Source: Rhodococcus sp. W8901 (GTDB taxonomy: Bacteria; Actinomycetota; Actinomycetes; Mycobacteriales; Mycobacteriaceae). Taken from it: 64,000 bases of DNA. Shown here piece after piece: positions 19,266 to 27,475 of this stretch (positions are counted from its first letter, which is position 1; the number at the start of each line of letters is the position of its first letter). The translations under genes were made by a program, and so were the position numbers. Where the stretch lies: assembly GCF_013348805.1 (NCBI RefSeq), contig NZ_CP054690.1:3472001-3536000 (forward strand). The letters run 5' to 3'. The notes under the pieces were generated by a model. That model made no database searches, was not told the DNA's origin, and saw nothing but the letters and a program-made list of their open reading frames with translations.

Positions 19266-19699
19266 CCCTCCACCCGCTTCTTCAGTTCCTTGAGCGCGGT
19301 GTCGGTGATGACCTTCTCCGCCTTGCGCTTGAACAGACCGATCATCGGGATCGTCAGATCCACCGTCAGTTCGTACGTGACACTGGTGCCGCCGCCGGGT
19401 TCACGTTCGAGCGTGTAGGACCCGAACTGCGCCTTCTGGATCTCGCCGGACACCAGCTCCCAGCTCACCGACATCCCGTCGGGCGCCCAGCGGTACCGGA
19501 GCACGTAGGTGTCCTTGACCATCCCGGCGTCCAGCACGAATCGGACCTGTTCGGCGCGGCCGTCGGGCCCGGTCGAGAGCACCTCGACCGACTTCGCGGC
19601 CTCCACCCATGCCGGGTAGTCGTCGAAGTCGGCGATCACACCCATCACCCGCTCGGCGGGTGCGTCGACGGTGATCGACCTCTTGGTCTTCTCGGCCAT
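19262..19699 (-). CDS. SRPBCC/START-like lipid- or polyketide-binding protein (Rv2185c type)
   Basis: A 145-residue SRPBCC-fold protein. It begins KRSITVDAPAERVMGVIADFDDYPAWVEA, the typical opening strand and helices (shown short: DAPAERVMGVIADFDDYPAW). It ends with a long C-terminal helix (FKRKAEKVITDTALKELKKRVEG region) that closes a hydrophobic cavity. Members bind lipids, polyketides or other hydrophobic ligands; no catalytic residues are evident. Its stop overlaps the presumed ATPase start. A second SRPBCC gene lies 87 bases upstream on the same strand. The pairing suggests a ligand-handling system, but the ligand is unknown. Confidence 0.82.
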   Translation of the reverse strand: MAEKTKRSITVDAPAERVMGVIADFDDYPAWVEAAKSVEVLSTGPDGRAEQVRFVLDAGMVKDTYVLRYRWAPDGMSVSWELVSGEIQKAQFGSYTLEREPGGGTSVTYELTVDLTIPMIGLFKRKAEKVITDTALKELKKRVEG

Positions 19700-19786
19700 G
19701 CCTCGGACGCTTCCTTTCAGAACGGCGCGACGTGCGCGTCACCGCACGTCCATCTCACACGATTTCCGACAGGACTCACAATCTCA

Positions 19787-20173
19787 CTACTGCGGGGGTT
19801 CACCCGCGGCGCGTCCCGCCTCGAGCTGTTGCTTGAGCTCGAACGTCATCACCTTGCCCGCGAGCCGTCGGGCGTGGTTCATTCCGGCCAGGTCGAGGGA
19901 CGCCAGCGCCTGCGGGCTCACGCCGGTCGGCTCCGCATGCAGGAAGTAGTGGACGACGGTGCCGTCCATGACCTGCTCGAGCCACACCTCCATCGTGCCG
20001 GTCAGCGGACCCGCCACCGTCCAGCGAATCCCCTTCTCCGCCCGATTCTCACGGACGTCGAGAACGAGGTCGGGCCACCACGCACGCCAGCGCGCGGGCA
20101 CGGATACGCGGGCAGCCACCTTCTCCGGGGCTGCGGCGACAAAAGTCTGGTCGGCGACCTGAATGCTGCTCAC
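19787..20173 (-). CDS. Second SRPBCC-like protein (Rv2186c type)
   Basis: A 128-residue protein with the SRPBCC layout: N-terminal strand QTFVAAAPEKVAARVS, aromatic ARWRAWWPDLVLDV, beta strands TGTMEVWLEQVMDGTVVHYF and a C-terminal helix NHARRLAGKVMTFELKQQLE. It begins the minus-strand run that continues through the other SRPBCC protein and the ATPase. It lies divergent from fadD15, so the intergenic region holds both promoters. GTG 20173 is chosen as the start; nine more codons upstream are open but unremarkable. The ligand is unknown; its neighbours point to fatty-acid or envelope-lipid metabolism. Confidence 0.75.
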   Translation of the reverse strand: MSSIQVADQTFVAAAPEKVAARVSVPARWRAWWPDLVLDVRENRAEKGIRWTVAGPLTGTMEVWLEQVMDGTVVHYFLHAEPTGVSPQALASLDLAGMNHARRLAGKVMTFELKQQLEAGRAAGEPPQ

Positions 20174-20342
20174 TCCCACAGCTTCACACACCGCCCTCAC
20201 GCCCCGTGATCTGGACTACACCTGGGTGGGAGAAGATCCACCAAGCCGCAGGTAGGTAGCCTTGCCGCGTGCTGTCCTCGGTCGGTCTATCGTGAGGACC
20301 AGCAAACCCTACTCGTCAGTATCTGCAGTGTCGGAGGTTGTC

Positions 20343-22154
20343 GTGCCCGAGTTCAGCGTTCCTGCCACGTTCACAATCCCGGAGGACGCATCCGCGGTCG
20401 ACTCCGTCTTCGAGTACTCGACGACCAAGCCCGGACACGTCGTCTACCGGCGACAGGTCGGCGGGTCCTGGGTGGACGTCACCGCCCGCGAGTTCGCCGA
20501 TCAGGTGACCGCCGTCGCGAAGGGACTGATCGCCCGCGGCGTCCAGCCCGGCGACCGCGTCGCGCTGATGTCCGCGACCCGCTACGAGTGGTCCCTGTTC
20601 GACTACGCGATCTGGAGCGCGGGCGGCGTCACGGTGCCGATCTACGAGACCTCCTCCGCCGACCAGGTCAAGTGGATCCTCGAGGACTCCGGCGCGATCG
20701 GCCTCATCGTCGAGACTGCCAAGCACTCCACGGCCATCGCGGAGGTTGCCGCCGCCGCACCCGATCTGCGGGCCGTGCTCCAGATCGAGCCGTCCGGTAC
20801 CGACGAGGGCGCGGTTGCAGTCCTGACGGCGCAGGGCGCCGACATCCCGGACGACGAGGTACGGGCCCGCGCGAAGGCCCTGAAGGCCAGCGATCCGGCG
20901 ACCCTCATCTACACCTCCGGCACCACCGGACGCCCCAAGGGCTGTCAGCTCACCCACTCGAACCTCATCGCCGAGTCCAAGGGCATCATAGATTCGAGTC
21001 TCGGCAAGCTGCTGACGACGCCGGGCGTGAGCACCCTGATGTTCTTGCCGCTCGCGCACGTCCTCGCGCGCGCAGTCAGCATCGCGGCCTTCGACGCCGG
21101 CGCCTCCCTCGGCCACACCAGTGACATCCCGAACCTGGTACCGACGTTCGCCACCTTCAAGCCCGATTTCATCCTGTCCGTCCCGCGCGTGTTCGAGAAG
21201 GTCTACAACACCGCCCGCCAGAAGGCGCACTCGGAGGGCAAGGGCAAGATCTTCGACCTGGCGGCCACCACCGCGGTCGAGTGGAGCGAGGCCAAGGACA
21301 ACGGCGGCCCGGGCCTGATCCTCAACATCAAGCACGCCGTGTTCGACAAGCTGGTCTACTCCAAGCTGCGGGCGGCGCTCGGCGGCAAGTGCCAGCTCGC
21401 GATCTCCGGAGGCGCTCCCCTGGGCGCGCGCCTCGGCCACTTCTTCCGCGGCATCGGCGTCACGATCTACGAGGGCTACGGCCTCACCGAGACCACCGCC
21501 GCGTTCGCCGTCAACACGATCGGCAACCAGAAGGTCGGTACGGTCGGAAAGCCGTTGGCCGGCAACTCGGTTCGCATCGCCGAGGACGGCGAGATCCTGC
21601 TGTCCGGCCCGGTGGTGTTCTCCGGCTACTGGCGCAACGAGGCCGCGACGAAGGACGCCATCGAGGACGGCTGGTTCCACACCGGCGACCTGGGCACCGT
21701 CGACTCCGCCGGCTACATCACCATCACCGGCCGCAAGAAGGAGATCATCGTCACCGCCGGCGGCAAGAACGTCGCCCCCGCGCAGCTCGAGGATCACCTG
21801 CGGGCCCACCCGCTGATCAGCCAGGCGATCGTCGTCGGCGACCAGAAGCCGTTCATCGGCGCGCTGATCACCATCGACGCCGAGGCGCTGCCCGGATGGA
21901 ACGAGCGCAACGGGAAGACCGCAGGAACCACGGTCGCCGAACTGCTGAGCGATCCCGATCTGACCGCCGAGATCGACGAGGCCATCGCGGAGGCCAACAA
22001 GCTCGTCTCGCATGCCGAGGCCATCAAGAAGTACCGCATCCTGCCGGTCGACTTCACCGAGGAGACCGGTGAGCTCACCCCCACCCTGAAGCTCAAGCGC
22101 AACGTCGTCCACGAGAGCTTCGCCGACGACATCGAGCGGATCTACAGCAAGTAG
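20343..22154 (+). CDS. fadD15: Long-chain fatty-acid-CoA ligase (FadD15 type)
   Basis: A 603-residue adenylate-forming enzyme that activates long-chain fatty acids to acyl-CoA. The AMP-binding signature [11 protein letters not shown] lies near residue 190, GYGLTETTA is the adenine-binding block, and TGDLG plus the hinge [19 protein letters not shown] mark the C-terminal domain. Very close to M. tuberculosis FadD15 (Rv2187c) as I recall it. GTG 20343 is chosen because GGAGG lies 6 bases before it and the protein then starts like the orthologue; 27 earlier open codons are excluded. It lies beside pimB and the SRPBCC/ATPase operon, an envelope-lipid neighbourhood. Confidence 0.9.
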   Translation: MPEFSVPATFTIPEDASAVDSVFEYSTTKPGHVVYRRQVGGSWVDVTAREFADQVTAVAKGLIARGVQPGDRVALMSATRYEWSLFDYAIWSAGGVTVPIYETSSADQVKWILEDSGAIGLIVETAKHSTAIAEVAAAAPDLRAVLQIEPSGTDEGAVAVLTAQGADIPDDEVRARAKALKASDPATLIYTSGTTGRPKGCQLTHSNLIAESKGIIDSSLGKLLTTPGVSTLMFLPLAHVLARAVSIAAFDAGASLGHTSDIPNLVPTFATFKPDFILSVPRVFEKVYNTARQKAHSEGKGKIFDLAATTAVEWSEAKDNGGPGLILNIKHAVFDKLVYSKLRAALGGKCQLAISGGAPLGARLGHFFRGIGVTIYEGYGLTETTAAFAVNTIGNQKVGTVGKPLAGNSVRIAEDGEILLSGPVVFSGYWRNEAATKDAIEDGWFHTGDLGTVDSAGYITITGRKKEIIVTAGGKNVAPAQLEDHLRAHPLISQAIVVGDQKPFIGALITIDAEALPGWNERNGKTAGTTVAELLSDPDLTAEIDEAIAEANKLVSHAEAIKKYRILPVDFTEETGELTPTLKLKRNVVHESFADDIERIYSK

Positions 22155-22173
22155 TTCCACCGCGACCTGGTCC

Positions 22174-22216
22174 GGCGCCCACCCTCCTCTTCGGACGGTG
22201 GGCGCCCGACTTTTCC
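22174..22216 (+). terminator. Intrinsic terminator of fadD15
   Basis: GGCGCCCACC (22174-22183) and GGTGGGCGCC (22197-22206) pair across a 13-base loop and are followed by CGACTTTTCC. A GC stem with a T run on the plus strand is a classical rho-independent signal. Confidence 0.75.
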
Positions 22217-22236
22217 GTGCGCGGCTCTTGCCCGCG

Positions 22237-23364
22237 TCAGCCCAGCAGGCGACGCAGCTTGCCCCCCAGCACATCCCAGCGCCAGTTCGCCTTCACCCAT
22301 TCACGCCCGGCCGCGCCCATCGCGGCGGCCCGGTCCCGATCCTCGAGCACCGAGATCACCGACTGCGCGACGTCGTCCACGGACGTGCCGTCGACGACGA
22401 GCCCGGTCTCGTGCTCGACGACCGTCTCCGGCGCACCACCGGAACGGCCGGCGATCACCGGCACGCCGGTGGCCGACGCCTCGAGGTAGACGATGCCGAG
22501 TCCCTCCACGTCCAGCCCGGCACCGCGGGTCCGGCACGGCATCGCGAAGACGTCCGCGATGGTGTGGTGCGCCGCCAGCTCCGCGGCCGGGACGCCGCCG
22601 GTGAACACGACGTGCTCGGCGACGCTGCACTCGTGGGCGAGCGCCCGCAACCGCTCGGCGTCGGGCCCCCCGCCGACGATCACCAGGACCGCGCCGTCGA
22701 TGCGCCGCCGGATCGCGGGCAGCGCGCGGATCAGCTGGTCCTGCCCCTTGCGCGGAACCAACCGCGACAGGCACAGGACCGTCGGCCGATCCCCCAGCCC
22801 GTAGCGTGCGCGCAGTTCCGCGCGCGCCGCCGGGTCGGGACGGAACAGGTCGGTGTCGACGCCCGACGGCAGGTGCTCGAGCGCGGCGTGCGACCCGAAT
22901 GCCGCCGCGAACCTGCCCCGCGTGTACTTGCTGACATAGGTGACGGCGTCGGTGTGGTCCCCGATCCGGCGCAGGGCCTGTCGCGCGCCGGGCAGCATGG
23001 ACCAGCCCACCTCGTGGCCGTGGGTGGACGCGATCACCCGCTGCGCACCGGCGCGGCGGACCGTCGGCGCCAACAGGGCCAGCGGGGCCGCCGCCCCGAA
23101 CCACACACTGGTGCACTCGTACTTCTCGACGAGCTTGGCCGCACGCCGCGCCACGAACGGCGTGGGCACCATCAGCGTCGTCGGGTGCCGCACCACCGCG
23201 TAGGGTTGCTCGGCGTCGAAACGAATGTGGCTGTCCCCGCGCCATCTCGGGGCGTAGACGACCAGTTCGTCCGCGGGAAGCTGGGCCGCAAAGGCATGCA
23301 GGTACGACTGGATTCCACCAGGTCGCGGAGGAAAGTCATTCGTCACCAACAGGGTTCGACGCAT
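22237..23364 (-). CDS. pimB: GDP-mannose-dependent glycosyltransferase PimB
   Basis: A 375-residue GT-B (GT4) glycosyltransferase. In the Rv2188c position this enzyme adds the second mannose to phosphatidylinositol monomannoside at the cytoplasmic face, making PIM2. The N-terminal glycine loop is LLVTNDFPPRPGGIQSYL. ASTHGHEVGW is a conserved acceptor-side block. The C-terminal nucleotide-sugar site has SRLVPRKGQD, and the EX7E element lies in GLGIVYLEASATGVPVIAG. ATG 23364 is preceded by GGTGGA; the open frame upstream is the shadow of the neighbouring gene. It follows the metallopeptidase gene by 37 bases, so both may share a transcript. Confidence 0.9.
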   Translation of the reverse strand: MRRTLLVTNDFPPRPGGIQSYLHAFAAQLPADELVVYAPRWRGDSHIRFDAEQPYAVVRHPTTLMVPTPFVARRAAKLVEKYECTSVWFGAAAPLALLAPTVRRAGAQRVIASTHGHEVGWSMLPGARQALRRIGDHTDAVTYVSKYTRGRFAAAFGSHAALEHLPSGVDTDLFRPDPAARAELRARYGLGDRPTVLCLSRLVPRKGQDQLIRALPAIRRRIDGAVLVIVGGGPDAERLRALAHECSVAEHVVFTGGVPAAELAAHHTIADVFAMPCRTRGAGLDVEGLGIVYLEASATGVPVIAGRSGGAPETVVEHETGLVVDGTSVDDVAQSVISVLEDRDRAAAMGAAGREWVKANWRWDVLGGKLRRLLG

Positions 23365-23401
23365 GCGTCCACCGTAGGTGCCCGCGACCCGGCACCGGGC
23401 G

Positions 23402-24778
23402 TCAGGGTCGGGACAGCTGCCCCTTGATCCAGCCGGCCCACGAATCGACCAACCCGTCCGTCCCGGTGCCCAGGATGCCGCGGATCCGGCTGTCGAGATC
23501 GGTCGCGGTGACCGGCCCCCGGGCCAGCTGCCGGTACAGCTCGTCCAGACGCGGCTCGCCGTACTCGGCGGCGATGAAAGCCGCAAGGGACCAGGACGAT
23601 TCGTAGGCCGCGCGGGCGGTGTCACCGCCGGCCCGGAAGTCCTCGTTCGCCGGCAGCGCCGTCGGCGGACCGGTCCGCGCCACCTCCGCCGCCAGGGTGG
23701 GCGCGAGGTCCCCGAATCGCGCCTCGATCCCGTGGTAGCCGATGTAGTCCGCGTAGCCCTCGAGCATCCACATGGGGGATCCGTCCTCGGTTGCCGGACG
23801 GGCCGCGACATGGGTGAGTTCGTGCCGCAGGACCGAGACCCGGGTCAGGTCGGTGAGGCGTCCCGCCGCCTCCGGACTGAACACGATCCGCTGCCCCGAC
23901 GCCGTCCCCGAACGATGATCCACGGCATCGGACACCGCGACCGCGGCGATGTCGGCTCCGCTGTGGTCCGAGCCCACCAGCGAGGAGAACTCCTCCTGCG
24001 AGCCGGCCACCATGACGACGGCCCTTCGCGACCAGTCCTCGCCCCACACGTCGGTCACGTGGGCGACGGCGTCCCCGAGGTCCGCCGCGATCAAATCGAT
24101 CATCGCCGACTGCTCGGGGTGACCGAGCACGATCGACGGGCGCCCCTCTTCACCGGCCACCGTCCGTGTCGTGACGGGTCCGAAATCCCAAGGACCGCGC
24201 CACGTTTCACGATTCGATCCGGGCAGTGGCGAATCGTCCACCAGCTTCCACTCGTCACCATGCCGAGCCAACAGAAGCGAGACCGGCTTGCGGGTGGACT
24301 GGGCATCCGCGCCGGCGATCCCGTAGCGCAGGTACACCGCCGGGGCCCACACGTCGGAGGCACCGAGCGCGTCCGCCAACCCGGACGGGACCGGCGTCTC
24401 CGGTTCGAGCCCGATGTCGTAGGCGAACTCGGAGAAGGGAACCTGCGCAGCATTGTCGGCCCGCCGGACCTCCGAGTCGAGAAAACCCGGTGTCGCCTGC
24501 GGATCGAACAACGCCGGCAGCGCCGCCGTGTCCCCTGTCCGCACCGCACGCGCCCACTCGTCCAGCACTGCCTGTGCACCCGTCCGGCGACCGTCGTCGT
24601 ACGGGTTCCCGACCGGCGCTGCGGGGCCCGGCGCCTCCGGTTCGTCACCGCCCCGGTCGAACGTCGTCAGGGAGAGGACCAGCGCCACCGCGACACCCAG
24701 CCCGGCCAGACCTACCCACTCCCACCGACGCACACGCCGCCGCGGCGCGGGACTCGGTGAGTGATCATCATCGGGCAC
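23402..24778 (-). CDS. Membrane-anchored gluzincin-type metallopeptidase-like protein (Rv2189c position)
   Basis: A 458-residue protein with a Pro/Arg-rich cytoplasmic start, one membrane span (about 20-38, VGLAGLGVAVALVLSLTTF) and a large external part. Its middle half is a repeat-poor beta domain. The C-terminal half contains HELTHVA (about 319) and the downstream glutamate of LEGYADY (about 341). That HExxH...E pattern is typical of gluzincin zinc peptidases of the peptidase-MA type. The substrate is unknown; a cell-envelope role fits its neighbours pimB and NlpC/P60. GTG 24778 is chosen because TAGACT lies 7 bases upstream. GTG 24805 is possible but would lie in the terminator hairpin. 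Confidence 0.75.
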   Translation of the reverse strand: MPDDDHSPSPAPRRRVRRWEWVGLAGLGVAVALVLSLTTFDRGGDEPEAPGPAAPVGNPYDDGRRTGAQAVLDEWARAVRTGDTAALPALFDPQATPGFLDSEVRRADNAAQVPFSEFAYDIGLEPETPVPSGLADALGASDVWAPAVYLRYGIAGADAQSTRKPVSLLLARHGDEWKLVDDSPLPGSNRETWRGPWDFGPVTTRTVAGEEGRPSIVLGHPEQSAMIDLIAADLGDAVAHVTDVWGEDWSRRAVVMVAGSQEEFSSLVGSDHSGADIAAVAVSDAVDHRSGTASGQRIVFSPEAAGRLTDLTRVSVLRHELTHVAARPATEDGSPMWMLEGYADYIGYHGIEARFGDLAPTLAAEVARTGPPTALPANEDFRAGGDTARAAYESSWSLAAFIAAEYGEPRLDELYRQLARGPVTATDLDSRIRGILGTGTDGLVDSWAGWIKGQLSRP

Positions 24779-24804
24779 GTCCGAGAGTCTAGGAGCCGCG
24801 GACA

Positions 24805-24842
24805 CGGATGGACCCGATACCCCTGGGTATCGGGTCCATCCG
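24805..24842 (-). terminator. Hairpin after the first NlpC/P60 gene
   Basis: An 18-bp stem is formed by 24805-24822 (core GACCCGATACC) and 24825-24842, with a minimal loop. It lies 33 bases past the minus-strand stop at 24875 and just before the metallopeptidase promoter, so it insulates the two units. Confidence 0.7.
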
Positions 24843-24874
24843 GTGTCGGTGTATCGAGCGTTGGGGCGGCGTTC

Positions 24875-25939
24875 TCAGTAGCGGCGAGCGCCGTAGAAGG
24901 GCATCGACGCCATGGAGTCGACCTTCACCGGCGTGCCGTACGTCGAGGCGTGCAGCACGTTGCCGTCACCGGCGTACAGGCCGACGTGCGAGGCGTCGCT
25001 GTAGAACAACACCACGTCGCCGGGCTGCAGCTGACTCTTGTCGACCGGCGTACCGCCATCGGCCTGCGCCTGACTCGAGCGCGGCAGAACCTTGCCGATC
25101 TGCTTGTACGCCCACACCACGAGCCCGGAGCAGTCGTACGCGTCAGGACCGGTCGCGCCCCAGCTGTAGGGCTTCCCCACCTGGGTCAGTCCGGCCTGCA
25201 ACGCGGCCGATCCGGTACCCGAGCCGAGGTTCGCCAGGATGCTCCCGGCGTCGACGCCGGCCGGGAACGGCGAGCCTGCCAGCTGTGCACGCTCGGCACC
25301 GGTGAGCTGGTCGAATGCCTTGGTGACCGAATCGATCTGCTTCTGCAGCTCGCTCTGCTTGTTCTGGAGCTCGTCGCTGACCTGCTTGGCCTGCTCGGTC
25401 GCGGCGCGCGCCGCATCGGCCGAAGCCTGCGAGGCCTCCGCCGCGGCGGTCGCATCGGCGGTCGCCTGCTTGAATCCGGAGACGGCCTTCGAGGTCTCGT
25501 TCGAGATCGCGTCGAGCGCCGACATCTGATCGAGCAGCTGCTGCGGCGAGTCGCTCACCATCAGCGCGAACAACCGGTTGGTGCGGGCGCCCTGGTAGCT
25601 GGCGGCGGCGAGCTTGCCGACCGTGGGACGGAACTGGTCGATCCGGGACTCGGCGGCGGCAAGCAGGTCACGATCTCCGGCCAGGCGCGCCTCCGCGTCC
25701 CGCTGGGCCGCCTGCTTGCCGTCGAGGTCGATCTGCGCGTTGTGCAGCGCCTCGGTGGTCTGTTCGGATTCGCGCGACAGGTCCGCGAGCCGCTCCAGCG
25801 CCTCGGTCGGGTTGCTCACCAACGGATCCGCGCCGGCCGAACCGGCGGGCAGTCCCACGAGGGTCAGGGAGAGCACTCCCGTCGCCAGAGCGGCACACAT
25901 CGAACGCTTCATCTTCTGCGAGGACTTCTGGGAGGGCAC
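24875..25939 (-). CDS. NlpC/P60 peptidoglycan endopeptidase with coiled-coil domain (RipA/Rv2190c type)
   Basis: A 354-residue secreted cell-wall hydrolase. The signal peptide (MKRSM, then a hydrophobic core ending AGA) is followed by a long alpha-helical coiled coil (about 35-200, rich in Ala, Gln and Glu). The NlpC/P60 domain spans about 235-354 with catalytic Cys270 in YDCSGLV, a histidine in SHVGLYAGDGN and a further histidine in VLHAST. The family cuts the D-Glu/mDAP bond in peptide stems, and the helical part usually regulates access. GTG 25939 is chosen because ACGGAG lies about 10 bases upstream, as in the paralogue at 26792. ATG 25912 is an alternative. Confidence 0.87.
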   Translation of the reverse strand: MPSQKSSQKMKRSMCAALATGVLSLTLVGLPAGSAGADPLVSNPTEALERLADLSRESEQTTEALHNAQIDLDGKQAAQRDAEARLAGDRDLLAAAESRIDQFRPTVGKLAAASYQGARTNRLFALMVSDSPQQLLDQMSALDAISNETSKAVSGFKQATADATAAAEASQASADAARAATEQAKQVSDELQNKQSELQKQIDSVTKAFDQLTGAERAQLAGSPFPAGVDAGSILANLGSGTGSAALQAGLTQVGKPYSWGATGPDAYDCSGLVVWAYKQIGKVLPRSSQAQADGGTPVDKSQLQPGDVVLFYSDASHVGLYAGDGNVLHASTYGTPVKVDSMASMPFYGARRY

Positions 25940-25942
25940 AGC

Positions 25943-26034
25943 GGCGCGACTCTCCGTTTCTGGATTCGTCTCCACCAGACGGCGGTGGGGCCTGCAAGGG
26001 GGTCCGTAAGGTCTCGAACAGGTTACGGAATGGC
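25943..26034 (-). promoter_or_regulatory. Leader related to the ydaO-riboswitch leader but lacking the aptamer
   Basis: On the minus strand 26034-25981 resembles the start of the next leader (27031-26983). Shared segments are CGTAAyCT, TCGAGACCT, CGGA, TTGC and CCCCACC. Then 25976-25943 resembles that leader's end: GACGAAtcCAGAAACGGAGAGTC here, GACGAAcgGAAGAAACGGAGTC there. The middle, where the ydaO aptamer would be, is absent. This suggests a shared promoter and ribosome site, with the riboswitch deleted in this copy or inserted in the other. Confidence 0.5.
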
Positions 26035-26121
26035 ATATGTCCGTGTCTACCCGGGAGTAGGACAATTCGTACATCGTCGCGAAAGCCACAAAAGGCCCGG
26101 GACCGACACGTGTCGAAAGAC

Positions 26122-26161
26122 GTGCAGGGCGGGTCCGACCGGAGTCGGACCCGCCCTGCAC
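26122..26161 (-). terminator. Strong hairpin after the riboswitch-controlled NlpC/P60 gene
   Basis: A perfect 18-bp stem joins 26122-26139 (GTGCAGGGCGGGTCCGAC) to 26144-26161, with a CGGA loop. It lies 19 bases past the stop at 26181. A short GTCTTTC run follows on the minus strand. Confidence 0.8.
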
Positions 26162-26180
26162 ACGTCGAACGTCTAGCGCG

Positions 26181-26792
26181 TCACGCGTAGCGGCGTGCGC
26201 CGTCGAACGGCATCGACGACACGGGCGCCAGCTTGACCGGCTGACCCGCGGTCGAGGCGTGGATGACATTGCCGTCGCCCGCGTAGATGCCCGAGTGGCT
26301 TCCGCCGTAGAACGAGATCACGTCGCCGACCTGCAGGTCGGACTGGGCCACGGCGAAACCGGCGGCGGCCTGGTCGTAGCTCGTGCGCGGGAGGTTCAGA
26401 CCGGCCTGCTTGTAGGCCCACTGGACCAGACCCGAGCAGTCGAACGCGTCCGGGCCGGCAGCGCCGTACACGTACGGGGCACCGAGCTTGGCCCTGGCGG
26501 CCTCGACGGCCTTCTCACCTGCGGTGACGATGGGGGCGAGCGAGGCCGGAACCGCAGCCGCGCTGCCGGTCGCGACGCCGGGCACGATGCCCTCGGGAAT
26601 GCTCGGGGTGATGCTCGCGATCGCGGCGTCGACCTGCTGCTGCGTCACACCGGGGACCTCGACGGTGCCGACACCCGGGATGTTGATCGGATCGGCAAGG
26701 GCGGGGGCGGCGGAAACCGTGACGGCTCCGACGGCAAGTGCGCCGGCAACGGCGGCGCGACGCGCGGAACGCGTGAAAGTAGATGACGCCAC
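26181..26792 (-). CDS. NlpC/P60 family secreted endopeptidase under c-di-AMP riboswitch
   Basis: A 203-residue protein. The signal peptide has an Arg-rich start (SARRAAVAG) and cleavage after about residue 33 (APALA). A short Pro/Val-rich linker leads to an NlpC/P60 domain at about 90-203 with catalytic Cys119 (FDCSGLVQWAYKQAG), histidine in SHSGIYAGDGN and VIHAST. It has no coiled coil, so it resembles RipB/RipD-sized enzymes. GTG 26792 lies 11 bases after the GGAG of the leader. The leader carries a ydaO-type c-di-AMP riboswitch, so wall hydrolysis is tied to c-di-AMP level. It is a paralogue of the genes at 24875 and 61385. Confidence 0.87.
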   Translation of the reverse strand: MASSTFTRSARRAAVAGALAVGAVTVSAAPALADPINIPGVGTVEVPGVTQQQVDAAIASITPSIPEGIVPGVATGSAAAVPASLAPIVTAGEKAVEAARAKLGAPYVYGAAGPDAFDCSGLVQWAYKQAGLNLPRTSYDQAAAGFAVAQSDLQVGDVISFYGGSHSGIYAGDGNVIHASTAGQPVKLAPVSSMPFDGARRYA

Positions 26793-26809
26793 GAGAAAGG
26801 GGACTCCGT

Positions 26810-26980
26810 TTCTTCCGTTCGTCCGCCGACCGAGTTAGCTGACGGGTTCGGGCTGGGAAGATCAGCCCTACCCGACGACACCGCAGCGCGGCTTCGACGG
26901 GATTCACCCCAGAAAAACTTGGGTTCCCGGCTCGTCCCCTCCGGAGAGGTTCCGATTAGGCGGTCCCAGCGATGCCGTCC
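26810..26980 (-). promoter_or_regulatory. ydaO/yuaA-type c-di-AMP riboswitch
   Basis: Reading the minus strand, the leader has in order the conserved ydaO elements: GACCGCCTAATCGG, CCGGGAACCCAAG, TTTTTCTGGGGTGAATCCCG, a variable stem, GGGTAGGGCTGATC, AGCCCGAACCCGTCAGCTAA, CTCGGTCGGCGGACGAACGG. This matches the class known to bind cyclic di-AMP and to sit upstream of actinobacterial cell-wall hydrolase genes. It ends about 18 bases before GTG 26792. No separate terminator hairpin is obvious, so control may act on ribosome access. Exact ends are approximate. Confidence 0.9.
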
Positions 26981-27039
26981 CGGGTGGGGCGGCAAGACTC
27001 CGCTAGGTCTCGAGAAGATTACGAAAGCGCATCCCTCGT

Positions 27040-27475
27040 GTCGACTTGGACGCGCGGAAATCGCTCCGTTTTCCCGATTTGCCGGGTTTGAACCCGCTTC
27101 GATCGACACATGATCACGACGAGATAACGAGCGGTCCCTCTCCCTCGCGCCCGCGACCGGCACCCCGCGCCCCGCCGGGGACCGACCACACCCCGACAGA
27201 AGCCCGTGTATCCGGCGTCACCACTGGTCAACGCCGATCGACACCGCGCCGGGCCGAGGGACGCAGCGCCCCCGCCGACAACGGCACACGACCCACACGC
27301 GGCCACCGAAACCGCAGTCCCGCAACGAAGATCACGCGCCACACATTCGACGAACCCGCCGGGCCGGTGTGATCCTCGTCTCTCCAGGCCGAATCGCCAC
27401 CCGATCCACCGACTTCTGGTGCGTGCCCCCGCGTGCCGCGGGCACTGTCGGTGCCGGTCTCTAGTGTCCCGAGGC
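27040..27475. other. Intergenic region between NlpC/P60 leader and dnaQ-uvrC-like gene
   Basis: About 435 bases with no supported gene. Frames open on both strands here but encode Pro/Arg-rich or unpatterned sequence. It must contain the promoter for the riboswitch transcript (upstream of the TCGTAATCTTCTCGAGACC block at 27031) and, at its right end, TAGTGT 8 bases before GTG 27476. Nothing else is recognisable. Confidence 0.5.

Noticed and set aside
20316-22274. A 652-codon minus-strand frame opposite fadD15
   Set aside because: FadD15 has all its motifs in the plus frame; the antisense product is low-complexity Asp/Leu/Val/Arg.
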